From: Cellulophaga sp. L1A9
GTDB taxonomy: Bacteria; Bacteroidota; Bacteroidia; Flavobacteriales; Flavobacteriaceae
Length of the DNA stretch: 64,000 nucleotides
Direction: 5' to 3'
Assembly (NCBI RefSeq): GCF_009797025.1
Contig: NZ_CP047027.1
Location: 3,162,001-3,226,000, forward strand
Every line of letters begins with the position of its first letter. Position 1 is the stretch's first letter. Below, in pieces: positions 34,741 to 44,219 of this stretch. The notes beneath the pieces were generated by a model that saw only the letters and a list, made by a program, of their open reading frames with translations, did not search any database and had not been told where the DNA came from. The position numbers and the translations under genes were made by a program.

Positions 34741-36069
34741 TTAAGGTTTTGGTACGGCTGCGTTACTGCCTATCTTATTTTTTTTAATTTGTCTTTGAAT
34801 TTTTTTGATGGCAGATTCGATTGATTTTTCGGGCTCAATTATATTGTATTCTCCCCAGAAATCGGGATCAGAGAACCCTAAAGCTTCATCACTCAAAATT
34901 ATATTTTTGCGCAGCTTTTCTTTTCCTCTTATGTTTTTACCTACATTTTTTTCCCAATCTGTGACAGCCATTTCACAGGTCATACTATAAACGGAATTAA
35001 ACCATTTATCGTCCCAATTAATTTTAAACTCTAACATAACATTGCTGTAGCCATAATACCATTTATTATCTTTTTCTCTATAATCTACTCGGTAGGCTAC
35101 GGCCGTAGGATAAACTTTTGCTTTTGCCGGTTTCCGTTTTACAAACATGCGCGCTGCATTTTCTTGATCTGTAATATTTAGTTCGTAAATAGCACTAGTT
35201 AAAATTTTATGTTCGGCATCTATAAATAATTGGCCTTTATAGAGCTGATCCGTTAGATTTTCTTTTTGAGCGAAGTTAATAACATAGATAAGCTGATCGT
35301 TTATCCTAGCAGAACGTTCGAAGGTATAGGTATACAGCGGTATTGTTTGTTCGGTGAATACATATTCTGGATATTTCATTAAATCGATAAATAAGGTGTT
35401 AAAGGGGCCACCTTGTAACTTTAAAGTTAAAGTATCTAACCTACTATAATCTGTGCTTTTCCTAGACTTATAGAGTTCAACAGCATCAGATTGTTTGGTA
35501 GTATAAGGTGCTTTGTGAATAGTCACTACTGCTTCAGAAAGAGAGACATTCTTCTTTCTTTTTTTTATGGTTTCCCTGTAAAAGGCAGTCATCAGTGTTG
35601 GAAATTCGAAATAATTAGCGCCTTTGTTTTGCAAGGTTTCACGAACTAATAATTCTGCATTCTTTGGGACTACAATATTTACTTCAGTCAATGCGGTTAC
35701 CGCAGTTTCTAGTGAAATTTTATTGTTGGTATTATCAATATCGCTTAAGTTTATGGTTTTCGTTTTATATCCTAAAAAGCTAATAGTAACCAATGAAGCT
35801 TCCATACTTTTTGGGACTTTCAAGGCAAAATCTCCTTCGGTATTTGTTACCGTACTTATATTAGAATTTTCAATAGCGATGGTTGCAAATACAAGTTCTT
35901 TTTTAGTATTGGAATCAATTATTTTACCTTTATATTTATTAAAAACTTCTTGTTGTTCTTCTTGCAGAACGTTCGCTGCTTTAATTTTTTGTATTCCTCC
36001 TATACTTACTAGCATACATAGAAGTACTACCCAGATTTTTATAGATGAATTGTTCGTATTGATTTTCAT
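34741..36069 (-). CDS. Exported protein with carboxypeptidase-like regulatory domain
   Basis: A 442-residue protein with a signal peptide (to about residue 31). Residues about 44-125 form a CarboxypepD_reg-like beta-sandwich (KGKIIDSNTKKELVFATIAI, GDFALKVP, SFLGYKTKTINLSDI), the domain usually at the N-terminus of Bacteroidota outer-membrane proteins. The remainder is beta-rich, but shorter than a TonB or DUF5686 barrel. It ends in a basic, Pro-terminated tail. Single gene. Function unknown. Confidence 0.8.
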   Translation of the reverse strand: MKINTNNSSIKIWVVLLCMLVSIGGIQKIKAANVLQEEQQEVFNKYKGKIIDSNTKKELVFATIAIENSNISTVTNTEGDFALKVPKSMEASLVTISFLGYKTKTINLSDIDNTNNKISLETAVTALTEVNIVVPKNAELLVRETLQNKGANYFEFPTLMTAFYRETIKKRKKNVSLSEAVVTIHKAPYTTKQSDAVELYKSRKSTDYSRLDTLTLKLQGGPFNTLFIDLMKYPEYVFTEQTIPLYTYTFERSARINDQLIYVINFAQKENLTDQLYKGQLFIDAEHKILTSAIYELNITDQENAARMFVKRKPAKAKVYPTAVAYRVDYREKDNKWYYGYSNVMLEFKINWDDKWFNSVYSMTCEMAVTDWEKNVGKNIRGKEKLRKNIILSDEALGFSDPDFWGEYNIIEPEKSIESAIKKIQRQIKKNKIGSNAAVPKP

Positions 36070-36196
36070 AGCATTCTTTTTTAAAGTGTGTCGTTGAGTC
36101 TTCCTTATAAGATACTAATTTTTAGCAATATAACGACCATAAATTTTCAATATTCATTTTGGTAAGAAGTTGATATGTGAGTTTTGTGGCGTTATT

Positions 36197-36655
36197 TTAG
36201 TGTTTAAAGGTTGGCTTTTCAAACCAATTTTCCGTGAATTCAAATTTTTCGTCATTAACCTCAAAAAACATAGCTGTTTGCTTTTTCTATATTTCGTGTA
36301 TTTCGCCCCTTTTTTCGTTTAATTTTAATGAGGTTCAAATAATGAAGCGTCACTTGTAATTGCATTCCCCTAGCTAAAGGCTCTAAATGTTTTTGGGGAT
36401 CTTTTTTGAAGAACCCTAAATTGAAACCTACAGCACTACTTTCTAACTGTAAAATTTGTTCTTATATTGATTTCCGTGCATGGTCAATTCGTTTTAAAAA
36501 TCACTCCAAGCCATCCTTTTCTGTTTTGTCTAAGAGAAAGAGGGATGTCTTCCAGACTACTATAGAAAACAAAATCCCATCAACTATATTTTTTAGTTGA
36601 TGGGAATAGGTTGTTTTGCCAGCGCCAATACTGCCTAATAGTAAAGGTGTTATTG
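36197..36655 (-). pseudogene. Decayed P-loop ATPase/kinase-like gene
   Basis: Read on the minus strand, 36635-36609 encodes the P-loop GSIGAGKTT, followed by YSHQLKNIVDGILFSI and LFLLDKTEKDGLE. In-frame stops then fall at 36501-36503 (TGA) and 36462-36464 (TAA). The frame resumes as QLESSAVGFNLGFFKKD and VTLHYLNL, and after a frameshift continues as FFEVNDEKFEFTENWFEKPT to a stop at 36197. The pieces in this order match small AAA-type ATPases of about 160 residues that open LLGPIGAGKTT. The start codon is not clear. Two stops plus a frameshift mean a pseudogene. The rest of the 36070-36672 gap shows nothing recognisable. Confidence 0.78.
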
Positions 36656-36672
36656 CGTGGAATGCATTTTAT

Positions 36673-38706
36673 TTAAGCTTCAGCTTCATCTTCAGAACTA
36701 TCTTCACTTTCTTCTTCAACTTCCTTGTTTAAGTTATTCTTAAGAATGTTTAGCTTTTTTAATTTTGCTTTCCAAGTTGCTAAATCTTCTTTATGACCAT
36801 TAATTTTCTTAATCACATCTTTAACAACAGGGCTATCTTCAGAGGCATTTGAAAAGAATTGTAAATTGTTTTCTAGCTGACGAACTTCACTCATGCTTTC
36901 GTCTATTTTGCGACGAATAAAAGTGCGTTCTCTCTGTAATGCAAATTCAGTATCTTCTCCGTTGGTAATTTGCTGAATTTTATTCCCGTACTTCATCATT
37001 TCAGCTTCTTGACGTTCTATGTCTAGCTTTTTGAATAAAGCATCTAATATTTTATTAAATTTAGCATTAACACTTTTCTTATTAAACGGTACCCGTCCTA
37101 TAGCTTTCCATTCTGCAATAAATCCTTTTATGCCATCTAAATCTTCATTTCTTTTGCCAGATAATTGAAACCCTTGTAAGCGCTCTAAACAAGTACTTTT
37201 AAGTTCAAAATTTTCAAGCTCGTCTTTTTGTGCTTCATTTTTGCTAGCATTTAATCGATCAAAATAATGATTACACGCATCTTTAAATTGCTTCCAGATT
37301 TTATCAGAGAATTTACGAGGTACATGACCAATTTTTTTCCATTCGTTCTGAATGCGTTTCATTTCAGACGTAGCCATTGCAGTATCTTCACTATCTTTTA
37401 GAGATAATGCTAATTCTAATAATGCTCTCTTTTTGTCTAAATTATCTTGTTGTTCTTTCTTTTGGTCTTTGTAAAAAGCATTTTTCTGTCTGTTAAAATC
37501 TCGGACACTATCTTTAAAAGACGCCCAAGTTTTTTCATTTACCTTCTGTGGTACTTTTCCAGCGCTAAAGAAACTCTCACGTAGTGCTTCGATCTCTTTA
37601 ATTTGTTGTTGTAAACCTTTATGATTTTTAGAAACGTTTGTAGTGATGGCTTTAATACCTTCTATAATTTCATGTTTCTTGATTAAGTTTACTTCATAGG
37701 TTTTTTCTAGTTCAGCAAAATAACCTTGTCTTCTATTGTGTAATGCCTTTGTAGCATTACTAAAACGTTCCCAAATTGCTTCTCTATGATCTTTGTCTAC
37801 AGGACCAATATCTTCTTTCCAGATTTTATGTAAAGTTTGTAATTCTTGAAAAGCAGTGTTTAAGTCTGCAACATGTTCAAGGGATTCCGCTCTTTCTGCA
37901 AGTTTTTCTTTTTCTTCTAGATTTCGCTTAAAATCTAAATCTCTTAATTCGCGATTAAGATGAAGGAAATCATAAAATATTTCAATGTGGTGATGGTAGG
38001 TGCGCCAAACATCATTATAGTTATTTCTAGGTATAGGCCCTGCAACACGCCAACTTTCCTGTAAATCTTTAAAGTTTTTATAGGTGGTGTTAATATCTTC
38101 TTCAACATTAACTAAACCTTTTAAATCTTCAATAATTTGAAGTCTATTTTCAAGATTGTCTTTCAAACTATTTTCAAGACTCTTGTGGTATTGATTTTTT
38201 TTATCTCGATATTCTGAATAAACTTCGTTGAATTGTCGTTTCGTAACAGAATTATATTTGAAATCAATTTCATTTCCACCATTACTAATAAACTCTTCTT
38301 TTTTATGCTCTAAAAATTCTTGAAATTTTAAATCGAACTCGTATTTAATTCCATCAACATGTTTTCTGATGGCTTGTACTTTTTCATTTTTAACCAGACG
38401 TTGTAATTCGCCCACCAAATTCTCCATAGACATCGAGTGATAGTCTAAAATAGGAATTACATGCCTTTGGTGATTGTCGGTATCTTCAGCATCTTCAGCA
38501 TTAGAATCATCAATTTCATTAAGAACATCTTCATCAGGTTTGTCCTCTTCATTAGGTTCCTTGCTTTCTTCAGGAGTGCTTTTAGAAGTTACTTCTGTAT
38601 CCTCAGCAGCCTTATTTTCCGAAGTCGTATCTACAACTTCATTCAATTCTACTGATTTTTCATTACTACTATCATTAGATAGTTTCTCGTCTTTCTCGTC
38701 CAACAT
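36673..38706 (-). CDS. DUF349-repeat coiled-coil protein
   Basis: A 677-residue protein. The first 85 residues are a low-complexity acidic segment rich in Glu, Asp and Ser. After that come about five DUF349 helical repeats, each with a W-x-x-x-G-x-V/I-P motif (WRVAGPIPR, WKEDIGPVDKD, FFSAGKVPQK, WKKIGHVPRK, WKAIGRVPFNK), and an acidic C-terminus (EEESEDSSEDEAEA). Such proteins are conserved in Bacteroidota; function is not established. No signal peptide, so cytoplasmic. Confidence 0.9.
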   Translation of the reverse strand: MLDEKDEKLSNDSSNEKSVELNEVVDTTSENKAAEDTEVTSKSTPEESKEPNEEDKPDEDVLNEIDDSNAEDAEDTDNHQRHVIPILDYHSMSMENLVGELQRLVKNEKVQAIRKHVDGIKYEFDLKFQEFLEHKKEEFISNGGNEIDFKYNSVTKRQFNEVYSEYRDKKNQYHKSLENSLKDNLENRLQIIEDLKGLVNVEEDINTTYKNFKDLQESWRVAGPIPRNNYNDVWRTYHHHIEIFYDFLHLNRELRDLDFKRNLEEKEKLAERAESLEHVADLNTAFQELQTLHKIWKEDIGPVDKDHREAIWERFSNATKALHNRRQGYFAELEKTYEVNLIKKHEIIEGIKAITTNVSKNHKGLQQQIKEIEALRESFFSAGKVPQKVNEKTWASFKDSVRDFNRQKNAFYKDQKKEQQDNLDKKRALLELALSLKDSEDTAMATSEMKRIQNEWKKIGHVPRKFSDKIWKQFKDACNHYFDRLNASKNEAQKDELENFELKSTCLERLQGFQLSGKRNEDLDGIKGFIAEWKAIGRVPFNKKSVNAKFNKILDALFKKLDIERQEAEMMKYGNKIQQITNGEDTEFALQRERTFIRRKIDESMSEVRQLENNLQFFSNASEDSPVVKDVIKKINGHKEDLATWKAKLKKLNILKNNLNKEVEEESEDSSEDEAEA

Positions 38707-38838
38707 TATGTACGTATTTGGCTTTTTTGCCTAATTCATTGGTAAGATAGTAACAACCACTTGAATACCAAAAAAAATGTAAAAAAGTTGTGCAGAAATT
38801 CTAAATATTTTCAGTTTAGACCTCTAGGAGCTATCGGA

Positions 38839-39588
38839 TTAGCTGTTCCATATTTCCCAAGCTTTTTCGGCTTGAAGCTCTAGCATTTTATCACCATTTT
38901 TAATTTGTGCGCCTTGTGCTTCTCCTGCGGCTAAAAATGCTGTTTTTGCTGGATTGTAAATAAGATCAAATAACAAATGTTTTTTTGTAATATACTCATA
39001 AGGTAGTGCCGGCTTTTCTGTACTATCGGGAAAAGTTCCTACGGGGGTACAATTTACAATTACGGTATACTCTTCTAGTATTTGTCGTGTTAGTTCTTGA
39101 TAAGTAAATTGGTTTTCTTTTTTTCTTCTAGACACAAACGTGTAGGCTATACCTAGTTCTTTAAAAACAAAAGCGATGGCCTTTGATGCACCCCCTGTGC
39201 CTAAAATTAAAGCTTTTTTATGATGCTCTTTTATAGAAGGTTCAATGGACTTTTGGAACCCGTAGAAATCAGTATTGTATCCTTTTAAGCCCTTTTCTGT
39301 AAATTTTATAGTATTCACCGCGCCGATTGCTTTCGCTTTTTCATCAATCAGCGCTAGAAAAGGAATCACTTCTTCTTTGTAGGGTATAGTTACATTAAAA
39401 CCTTTAATGTTAGTAGTAGTTTCTAAAACCTTATTTAGCTCACTGATATCCTGAAAATCGAAATTCTCGTAGGAATAGTTTTCTAATTTTAAGTCTTTGA
39501 ATTTTTGTGTAAAATATGCTCTCGAAAAAGAATACGCTATATCTTTTCCAATTAATCCAAAACGATTTTTATTTTCTGTTTTTTCCAT
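38839..39588 (-). CDS. aroE: Shikimate dehydrogenase
   Basis: A 249-residue enzyme reducing 3-dehydroshikimate with NADPH in the chorismate pathway. Substrate-site residues are visible: YSFSRAYF (Ser pair), NVTIPYKEE with catalytic Lys71, and NTDFYG with Asp107. The Rossmann motif is GTGGASKA (130-137), and the C-terminal NGDKMLELQAEKAWEIW is typical. It is a little shorter than the 270-residue average. Its start overlaps the end of the DUF368 gene by 20 bases, so it is translated from the same message. Confidence 0.96.
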   Translation of the reverse strand: MEKTENKNRFGLIGKDIAYSFSRAYFTQKFKDLKLENYSYENFDFQDISELNKVLETTTNIKGFNVTIPYKEEVIPFLALIDEKAKAIGAVNTIKFTEKGLKGYNTDFYGFQKSIEPSIKEHHKKALILGTGGASKAIAFVFKELGIAYTFVSRRKKENQFTYQELTRQILEEYTVIVNCTPVGTFPDSTEKPALPYEYITKKHLLFDLIYNPAKTAFLAAGEAQGAQIKNGDKMLELQAEKAWEIWNS

Positions 39589-40579
39589 ACCAATCTAAAC
39601 CTAAAAAAAGAAAGATCCCCATTAAGACAAATAAAAATGCCCACCAAGTATCAGCACTTGATAAATTGGGTAAATATCTTTCATAATTAACTATTATATC
39701 ATTGCCATTAGAATCTACCAGTGTGGTGCCATCTATAGCTGTTTTTAAAATTGTTTTTTTCCACGGCCATACCACCCCTAGTGATCCAGTAATAAAGCCG
39801 ATGATAATGGCATTGGTACTATGTTTAAAATGTTTTAGTAAGTAGGTCAACAGGTGCGATAATGTGACTAAACCTACTGTGGAACCTGCGGTAAAAACGG
39901 CCAATATTTTTAAGGTTTTAATTCTATTTTCATTATAATAAAAACTAAAATCGCCACGTATCACTTCAGAAAACGTATCAAAAAGGGCATTGACAGAATC
40001 AACGAGTAGCAATACATAATTTCCTAATAAGATTAAAATAAAAGATCCAGATAAACCCGGTAAGGTCATACCAGAAACACTGATGATACCACAAAAGAAA
40101 ATGAAAAATAGGTTGTCATTTTCAGTAGCAGGATTTAAAAAACTAATTCCTATACCTAAGAGTAAACCAAATACACCAGCAGCAATGGTTTTTTTATTCC
40201 AATGGTTAAAATCTTTTGAAATGTAATAGATAGAGCCGATAATCATACCAAAAAAGGCCGACCAAACATATAGCTCTTTATGTTCTAGAAAGTAATCTAA
40301 AAGTTTCGAAATACTAAAATAACTCACAAGCATTCCGAAAATTAATAGGCTTAGAAATTGCCCATTAATATACCGATAGAAGCTTTTAAATCTCCTATTG
40401 AAAAGCAATTTGAAAGCTTTGGTATTTACTTTCTGAAGGGAATAAATAAACTCTTCATAGAAGCCGCCGACAAATGCAACGATACCACCAGAAACTCCGG
40501 GTACTTTATTTGCAGCACCCATACACAAGCCTTTAATGATAAGCCAAAACTTATCGGAAAATGTTCTAGGTGACTCCAT
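39569..40579 (-). CDS. DUF368 membrane protein, second copy (PopT-like)
   Basis: A 336-residue polytopic protein with the DUF368 signature KGLCMGAANKVPGVSGGIVAF at the N-terminus and a second inverted element LPGLSGSFILILLGNY. DUF368 (PopT) proteins have been described as undecaprenyl-phosphate translocases that return the lipid carrier across the inner membrane for cell-wall and glycan synthesis. It is 11 bases after a paralogue (40591-41508) and overlaps aroE. Why two copies are needed is unknown. Confidence 0.9.
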   Translation of the reverse strand: MESPRTFSDKFWLIIKGLCMGAANKVPGVSGGIVAFVGGFYEEFIYSLQKVNTKAFKLLFNRRFKSFYRYINGQFLSLLIFGMLVSYFSISKLLDYFLEHKELYVWSAFFGMIIGSIYYISKDFNHWNKKTIAAGVFGLLLGIGISFLNPATENDNLFFIFFCGIISVSGMTLPGLSGSFILILLGNYVLLLVDSVNALFDTFSEVIRGDFSFYYNENRIKTLKILAVFTAGSTVGLVTLSHLLTYLLKHFKHSTNAIIIGFITGSLGVVWPWKKTILKTAIDGTTLVDSNGNDIIVNYERYLPNLSSADTWWAFLFVLMGIFLFLGLDWYGKNRK

Positions 40580-40590
40580 AATTGGCTTGT

Positions 40591-41508
40591 TTACTTTTTA
40601 GTAGCTAATTTTTCTAAAATTAAAATTAAAGAAAAGCCTACAATGGCTAAAAGGATAGCAAACATTAATTGGTTATCACCTTCATAAGAAAAAGGAGAAA
40701 TGCTTTGCTCGCTTACAGTGATAATTTTATCGCCAAAAACTTTCGTCTCCAATATTTTTTTCCAAGGCCATATTTTGTTTAATGAACCTAAAATAAAGCC
40801 TGTAAGTACGGCTAAGGTTAAATCTTTATAATGTTTAAACATCCATTTTAAGAGTCTAGCAAAACTTAACAATCCAAAAATTGCGCCTAAACCTACGGTG
40901 CCCACAATTTTTAAATCATATTCGTGAACAGCATCTAGAATAACCTTGTACGATCCTAAAAGTACCAGAATAAAAGCGCCAGAGATACCAGGTAAAATCA
41001 TTGCACATATAGCTAGTGCTCCTGATAAAAATAAAAAGGGTAAACTGTCTGTATTTTCAGAAGGAGGGAGCGTTGTAATGTAATAAGCAAGAGCGGTACC
41101 AATAATTAGCATAATGATAGCAGCTAGGTTCCATTTTTCTACAGATTTACCTACAAATAATATACTAGCAACGACAAGTCCAAAAAAGAAAGACCATAAA
41201 AGAACAGGCTCATTTAAGAGCAACCAACTAATTCCTTTTGCTAGTGAAAGTACACTGATGCCAATACCTAGGAATAACGCTACTAAGAAATTACCATTGA
41301 GTTGTTTCCAGAAACTTTTAAATCCCTCTTTTTTAAGGGTTTTAAAAAGTGATAAGTCTACATTGTTGATAGAATCAATTAACTCTTCGTAAATACCAGA
41401 AATAAATGCGATGGTACCACCAGAAACCCCTGGGACTACATCTGCAGCTCCCATAGCCATGCCTTTTAAGGTGATAAAAAAGTACTGTAAAAAATTGCGA
41501 TTTTCCAT
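40591..41508 (-). CDS. DUF368 membrane protein, first copy (PopT-like)
   Basis: A 305-residue polytopic protein with KGMAMGAADVVPGVSGGTIAF and the second motif LPGISGAFILVLLGSYK. Closely similar in layout to the next gene, including the GxxxGxLxxxWPWKK segment (GSLNKIWPWKK here), so the pair arose by duplication. Predicted lipid-carrier translocase in the inner membrane. It is preceded by the TPR gene by 26 bases, so all may be one transcript ending with aroE. Confidence 0.92.
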   Translation of the reverse strand: MENRNFLQYFFITLKGMAMGAADVVPGVSGGTIAFISGIYEELIDSINNVDLSLFKTLKKEGFKSFWKQLNGNFLVALFLGIGISVLSLAKGISWLLLNEPVLLWSFFFGLVVASILFVGKSVEKWNLAAIIMLIIGTALAYYITTLPPSENTDSLPFLFLSGALAICAMILPGISGAFILVLLGSYKVILDAVHEYDLKIVGTVGLGAIFGLLSFARLLKWMFKHYKDLTLAVLTGFILGSLNKIWPWKKILETKVFGDKIITVSEQSISPFSYEGDNQLMFAILLAIVGFSLILILEKLATKK

Positions 41509-41534
41509 AAGCTAAAAAAACAAAAATAGTTTTT

Positions 41535-42935
41535 TTATTTGGAAGCGTTTTTATATTGTTCTAATATGTTTTGCATCCATTCTGTTGTACAGAAATTTGG
41601 ATAATTTATTTGAAAAGCCGCCAAGCCTTTTGTGTTTAAAATCATCGCCTCTGTTATATGTTTTCGCGCCATGTCTATCTCTCCTAAGAGACTATAGTTG
41701 CCAGATAGTTTAAATAATAGCGCTGCTTCCTCAGGATGAAATTCTTTTCCTTGTGTCAGTATGGCTATGGCAGATTCATAGTTTTTATTTTTTTCGACAA
41801 CATCCGCCCATTGAAGCCAAGTTTCCAATTCATAATTACCAAAATCTACAGCTTGTTTAAAAGCAAAATCAGCTTCGTCATATCTTTGCAAGGCAGCATT
41901 AATTTTACCACTTTTTTTCCAGTAAACAGGGTTTTCACTATCTATGCTTGTTGCTTTATTTATATAGTAAGCAGCTTTGTCATAATCTTTTAAACGGTAA
42001 TAAAAGTCAGTAATAGCCAACCAACCTTTATCTAATAATGGGTCTTCATGTACGGTATGGTAAAAATAATATTTAGCCATTTCTACATTGCCTAATTTTT
42101 CATGGCATTTGCCAATGCGTAAATAGGCATGTGATGTAGGGTCTTCTATAGTGATGGTGGTCTCGTAATTTTCAATAGCTTCATTATATAAGCCAAGTTT
42201 TTCTAATACTTTTCCTTTCTCAAAATAAGCCCCTATAAATGTATCGTCTGAAATAACAGCAAAATCAAAAGCGCTTAAGGCTTCTTTGTACATTTTTTTA
42301 GAAAAGTATTGCTTTCCTAGTTGGTGCCATGCCACTTCAGAATAGGGATTATCTTCTAAATAATCATTGAGATAAAAAATAGCACCATCGTAATCTTCTA
42401 GAAACTCAAAGCAATACACTACGTTGTATAAGGATGAATAATCTTCATCATCAAACTCAACACATTTCATAAAGCTCTTTTTAGCCATTTCAAAATCATC
42501 CATAAAAAGGTACTCCATACCTAATAGGGAATAGATGTCAAAGCCGTCGTCAGTTAGGTCTAGTGCTTTATTTAATAAATTTATAGCCCCTAAATGATCG
42601 TCTTTTTTAGAAAAAATATTGGCACGTTGAATATAAATTTCTTCATTGTGATGATCTAGTTGTTGTAACTCATCCAACATTTTTTCTGCTTCTTCCAGCT
42701 TGTTTTCAAAAACAAAAACTTCTATTAGCAAGAGTTTTATTTCAATTGCACCTGGATGTTGTTGTAAGCCTATTTTAATGGCCTTTTTTGCCAAAGCAAT
42801 CTTTCCATTGTTTAGATAATGATGTATAATATCCTCAAAGTCTTCTGAGTCAAAAAAATAGACATCATCTGTCTTTAACATGGATTCAAACTTGGTGATT
42901 GGTTGGCTTGGTCTTTCCTCTGCATCTAGTGCCAT
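41535..42935 (-). CDS. Tetratricopeptide-repeat protein
   Basis: A 466-residue protein made almost entirely of TPR helix pairs, about ten to eleven, for example AINLLNKALDLTDDGFDIYSL, FDFAVISDDTFIGAYFEKGKVLEKLGLYNEAIENY (shown here in part: GKVLEKLGLYNEAIENYE) and LRIGKCHEKLGNVEMAKYYF. No signal peptide, so cytoplasmic scaffold or adaptor. The partner is not known; position upstream of the DUF368 pair may hint at cell-envelope work. Confidence 0.93.
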   Translation of the reverse strand: MALDAEERPSQPITKFESMLKTDDVYFFDSEDFEDIIHHYLNNGKIALAKKAIKIGLQQHPGAIEIKLLLIEVFVFENKLEEAEKMLDELQQLDHHNEEIYIQRANIFSKKDDHLGAINLLNKALDLTDDGFDIYSLLGMEYLFMDDFEMAKKSFMKCVEFDDEDYSSLYNVVYCFEFLEDYDGAIFYLNDYLEDNPYSEVAWHQLGKQYFSKKMYKEALSAFDFAVISDDTFIGAYFEKGKVLEKLGLYNEAIENYETTITIEDPTSHAYLRIGKCHEKLGNVEMAKYYFYHTVHEDPLLDKGWLAITDFYYRLKDYDKAAYYINKATSIDSENPVYWKKSGKINAALQRYDEADFAFKQAVDFGNYELETWLQWADVVEKNKNYESAIAILTQGKEFHPEEAALLFKLSGNYSLLGEIDMARKHITEAMILNTKGLAAFQINYPNFCTTEWMQNILEQYKNASK

Positions 42936-43039
42936 AGGCCTTTCTTTTTTTTTTCTAATATCTTAAATATAGTGCATACTACTTATTTCTAGTTAAGTTG
43001 TACGGCTGTATTATTAACAAAATAGTTAACAAAAGGAAA

Positions 43040-44215
43040 TTAATATTGATTTAAAATGGATATAATTTGCTTGCAACCCGCTGTAATCTCCTGATTGGAA
43101 ATGGTTAGGGGAGGAGAGATGCGGACTGCCCGAGGCTCAAATAAAAGCCAGAAAAGGATCAGTTTTTCTTTGGCTGCTGTTAATATTACGTGGTTTGCAA
43201 CATCTAAGTCGTCAAGAATTAATGCAAGCATTAAGCCTTTTCCTCTTATTTCTTTAATAAGTTTATGTTGTAATAAGGATCTAAAAAGGATTTCTTTTTC
43301 TAAAGTTTCGGCAATCAAATTTGTTTCAGTAATTTCTTGTAAGGTGGCTAAGCTTGCGGCAGCGATAATGGGGTTTCCTCCAAAAGTAGTAATATGGCCC
43401 AATTTTGGAGCGTCTTGTAGCGTTTGCATGAGTTGGTAAGACGCAACAAAAGCACCAACGGGTAAACCTCCAGCCATTCCTTTTCCTATTACAAGAATAT
43501 CAGGAATACAATTGTAGTGTTCAAAGGCAAATAATTTTCCGGTTCTACCAAAACCAGGCTGTATTTCGTCTAAAATTAAAAGCGCACCAACGTCGGTACA
43601 GCGTTTTCTTATTTTAGTTAAAAAATTATTCTTTGGTTCTATAAATCCTGCACCTCCTTGTATGGTTTCTAGAATAACCCCTGCTGTTTTTTCTGTGATA
43701 GCTGCAATAGCTGCCTCGTCATTAAATTGTAAAAACCGTACATCTGGAATTAAGGGTCTAAATGCTCCCTTACGATCTTCATAACCCATAACACTCAAAC
43801 TTCCCATAGTATTTCCATGGTAGGCATTATTCGCTGAGAGGATTTCAGTTCTACCTGTTGCTCTTCGAACTAATTTTAAAGCACCTTCTATAGCTTCTGT
43901 ACCTGAGTTCACTAAATAAGTGGTCTCAAGGTTATCTGGTAATAGCGAAGCTAATAGTTTGGTGTAGGCAACCGCAGGTTCTTGTATGTATTCTCCATAT
44001 ACCATCACGTGAGCATATTTATCTACTTGGTCTTTTATGGCTTGTGAAACCCTCGGGTGACAATGGCCTAAACTACAAGCAGAAACTCCAGCAACAAAAT
44101 CTAAATGAGCATGACCGTCTGTGTCATAAATATAACTGCCTTTAGCATGAGAAACTTCCAAAGCTAATGGATGCGGTGTTGTCTGTGTTTGATGTTTGTA
44201 AAAGTCCTCTTTCAT
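43040..44215 (-). CDS. Class III PLP-dependent aminotransferase (acetylornithine-type family)
   Basis: A 391-residue enzyme with class III motifs: LDFVAGVSACSLGHCHP, NSGTEAIEGALKLVRRATGR, the cofactor Asp216 in LILDEIQPGFGRTG and the Schiff-base Lys245 in LVIGKGMAGGLPVGAF. Commonly annotated as an aspartate aminotransferase family protein. Related enzymes use acetylornithine, ornithine, 4-aminobutyrate or diamines; the amino donor cannot be told from the sequence. It begins 4 bases after the OstA-like gene, suggesting co-expression without an obvious functional link. Confidence 0.9.
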   Translation of the reverse strand: MKEDFYKHQTQTTPHPLALEVSHAKGSYIYDTDGHAHLDFVAGVSACSLGHCHPRVSQAIKDQVDKYAHVMVYGEYIQEPAVAYTKLLASLLPDNLETTYLVNSGTEAIEGALKLVRRATGRTEILSANNAYHGNTMGSLSVMGYEDRKGAFRPLIPDVRFLQFNDEAAIAAITEKTAGVILETIQGGAGFIEPKNNFLTKIRKRCTDVGALLILDEIQPGFGRTGKLFAFEHYNCIPDILVIGKGMAGGLPVGAFVASYQLMQTLQDAPKLGHITTFGGNPIIAAASLATLQEITETNLIAETLEKEILFRSLLQHKLIKEIRGKGLMLALILDDLDVANHVILTAAKEKLILFWLLFEPRAVRISPPLTISNQEITAGCKQIISILNQY

Positions 44216-44219
44216 AAAA

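Noticed and set aside
36406..36600. Plus-strand frame of 64 codons
   Set aside because: It is the antisense of the decayed P-loop ATPase remnant, which explains the region better.
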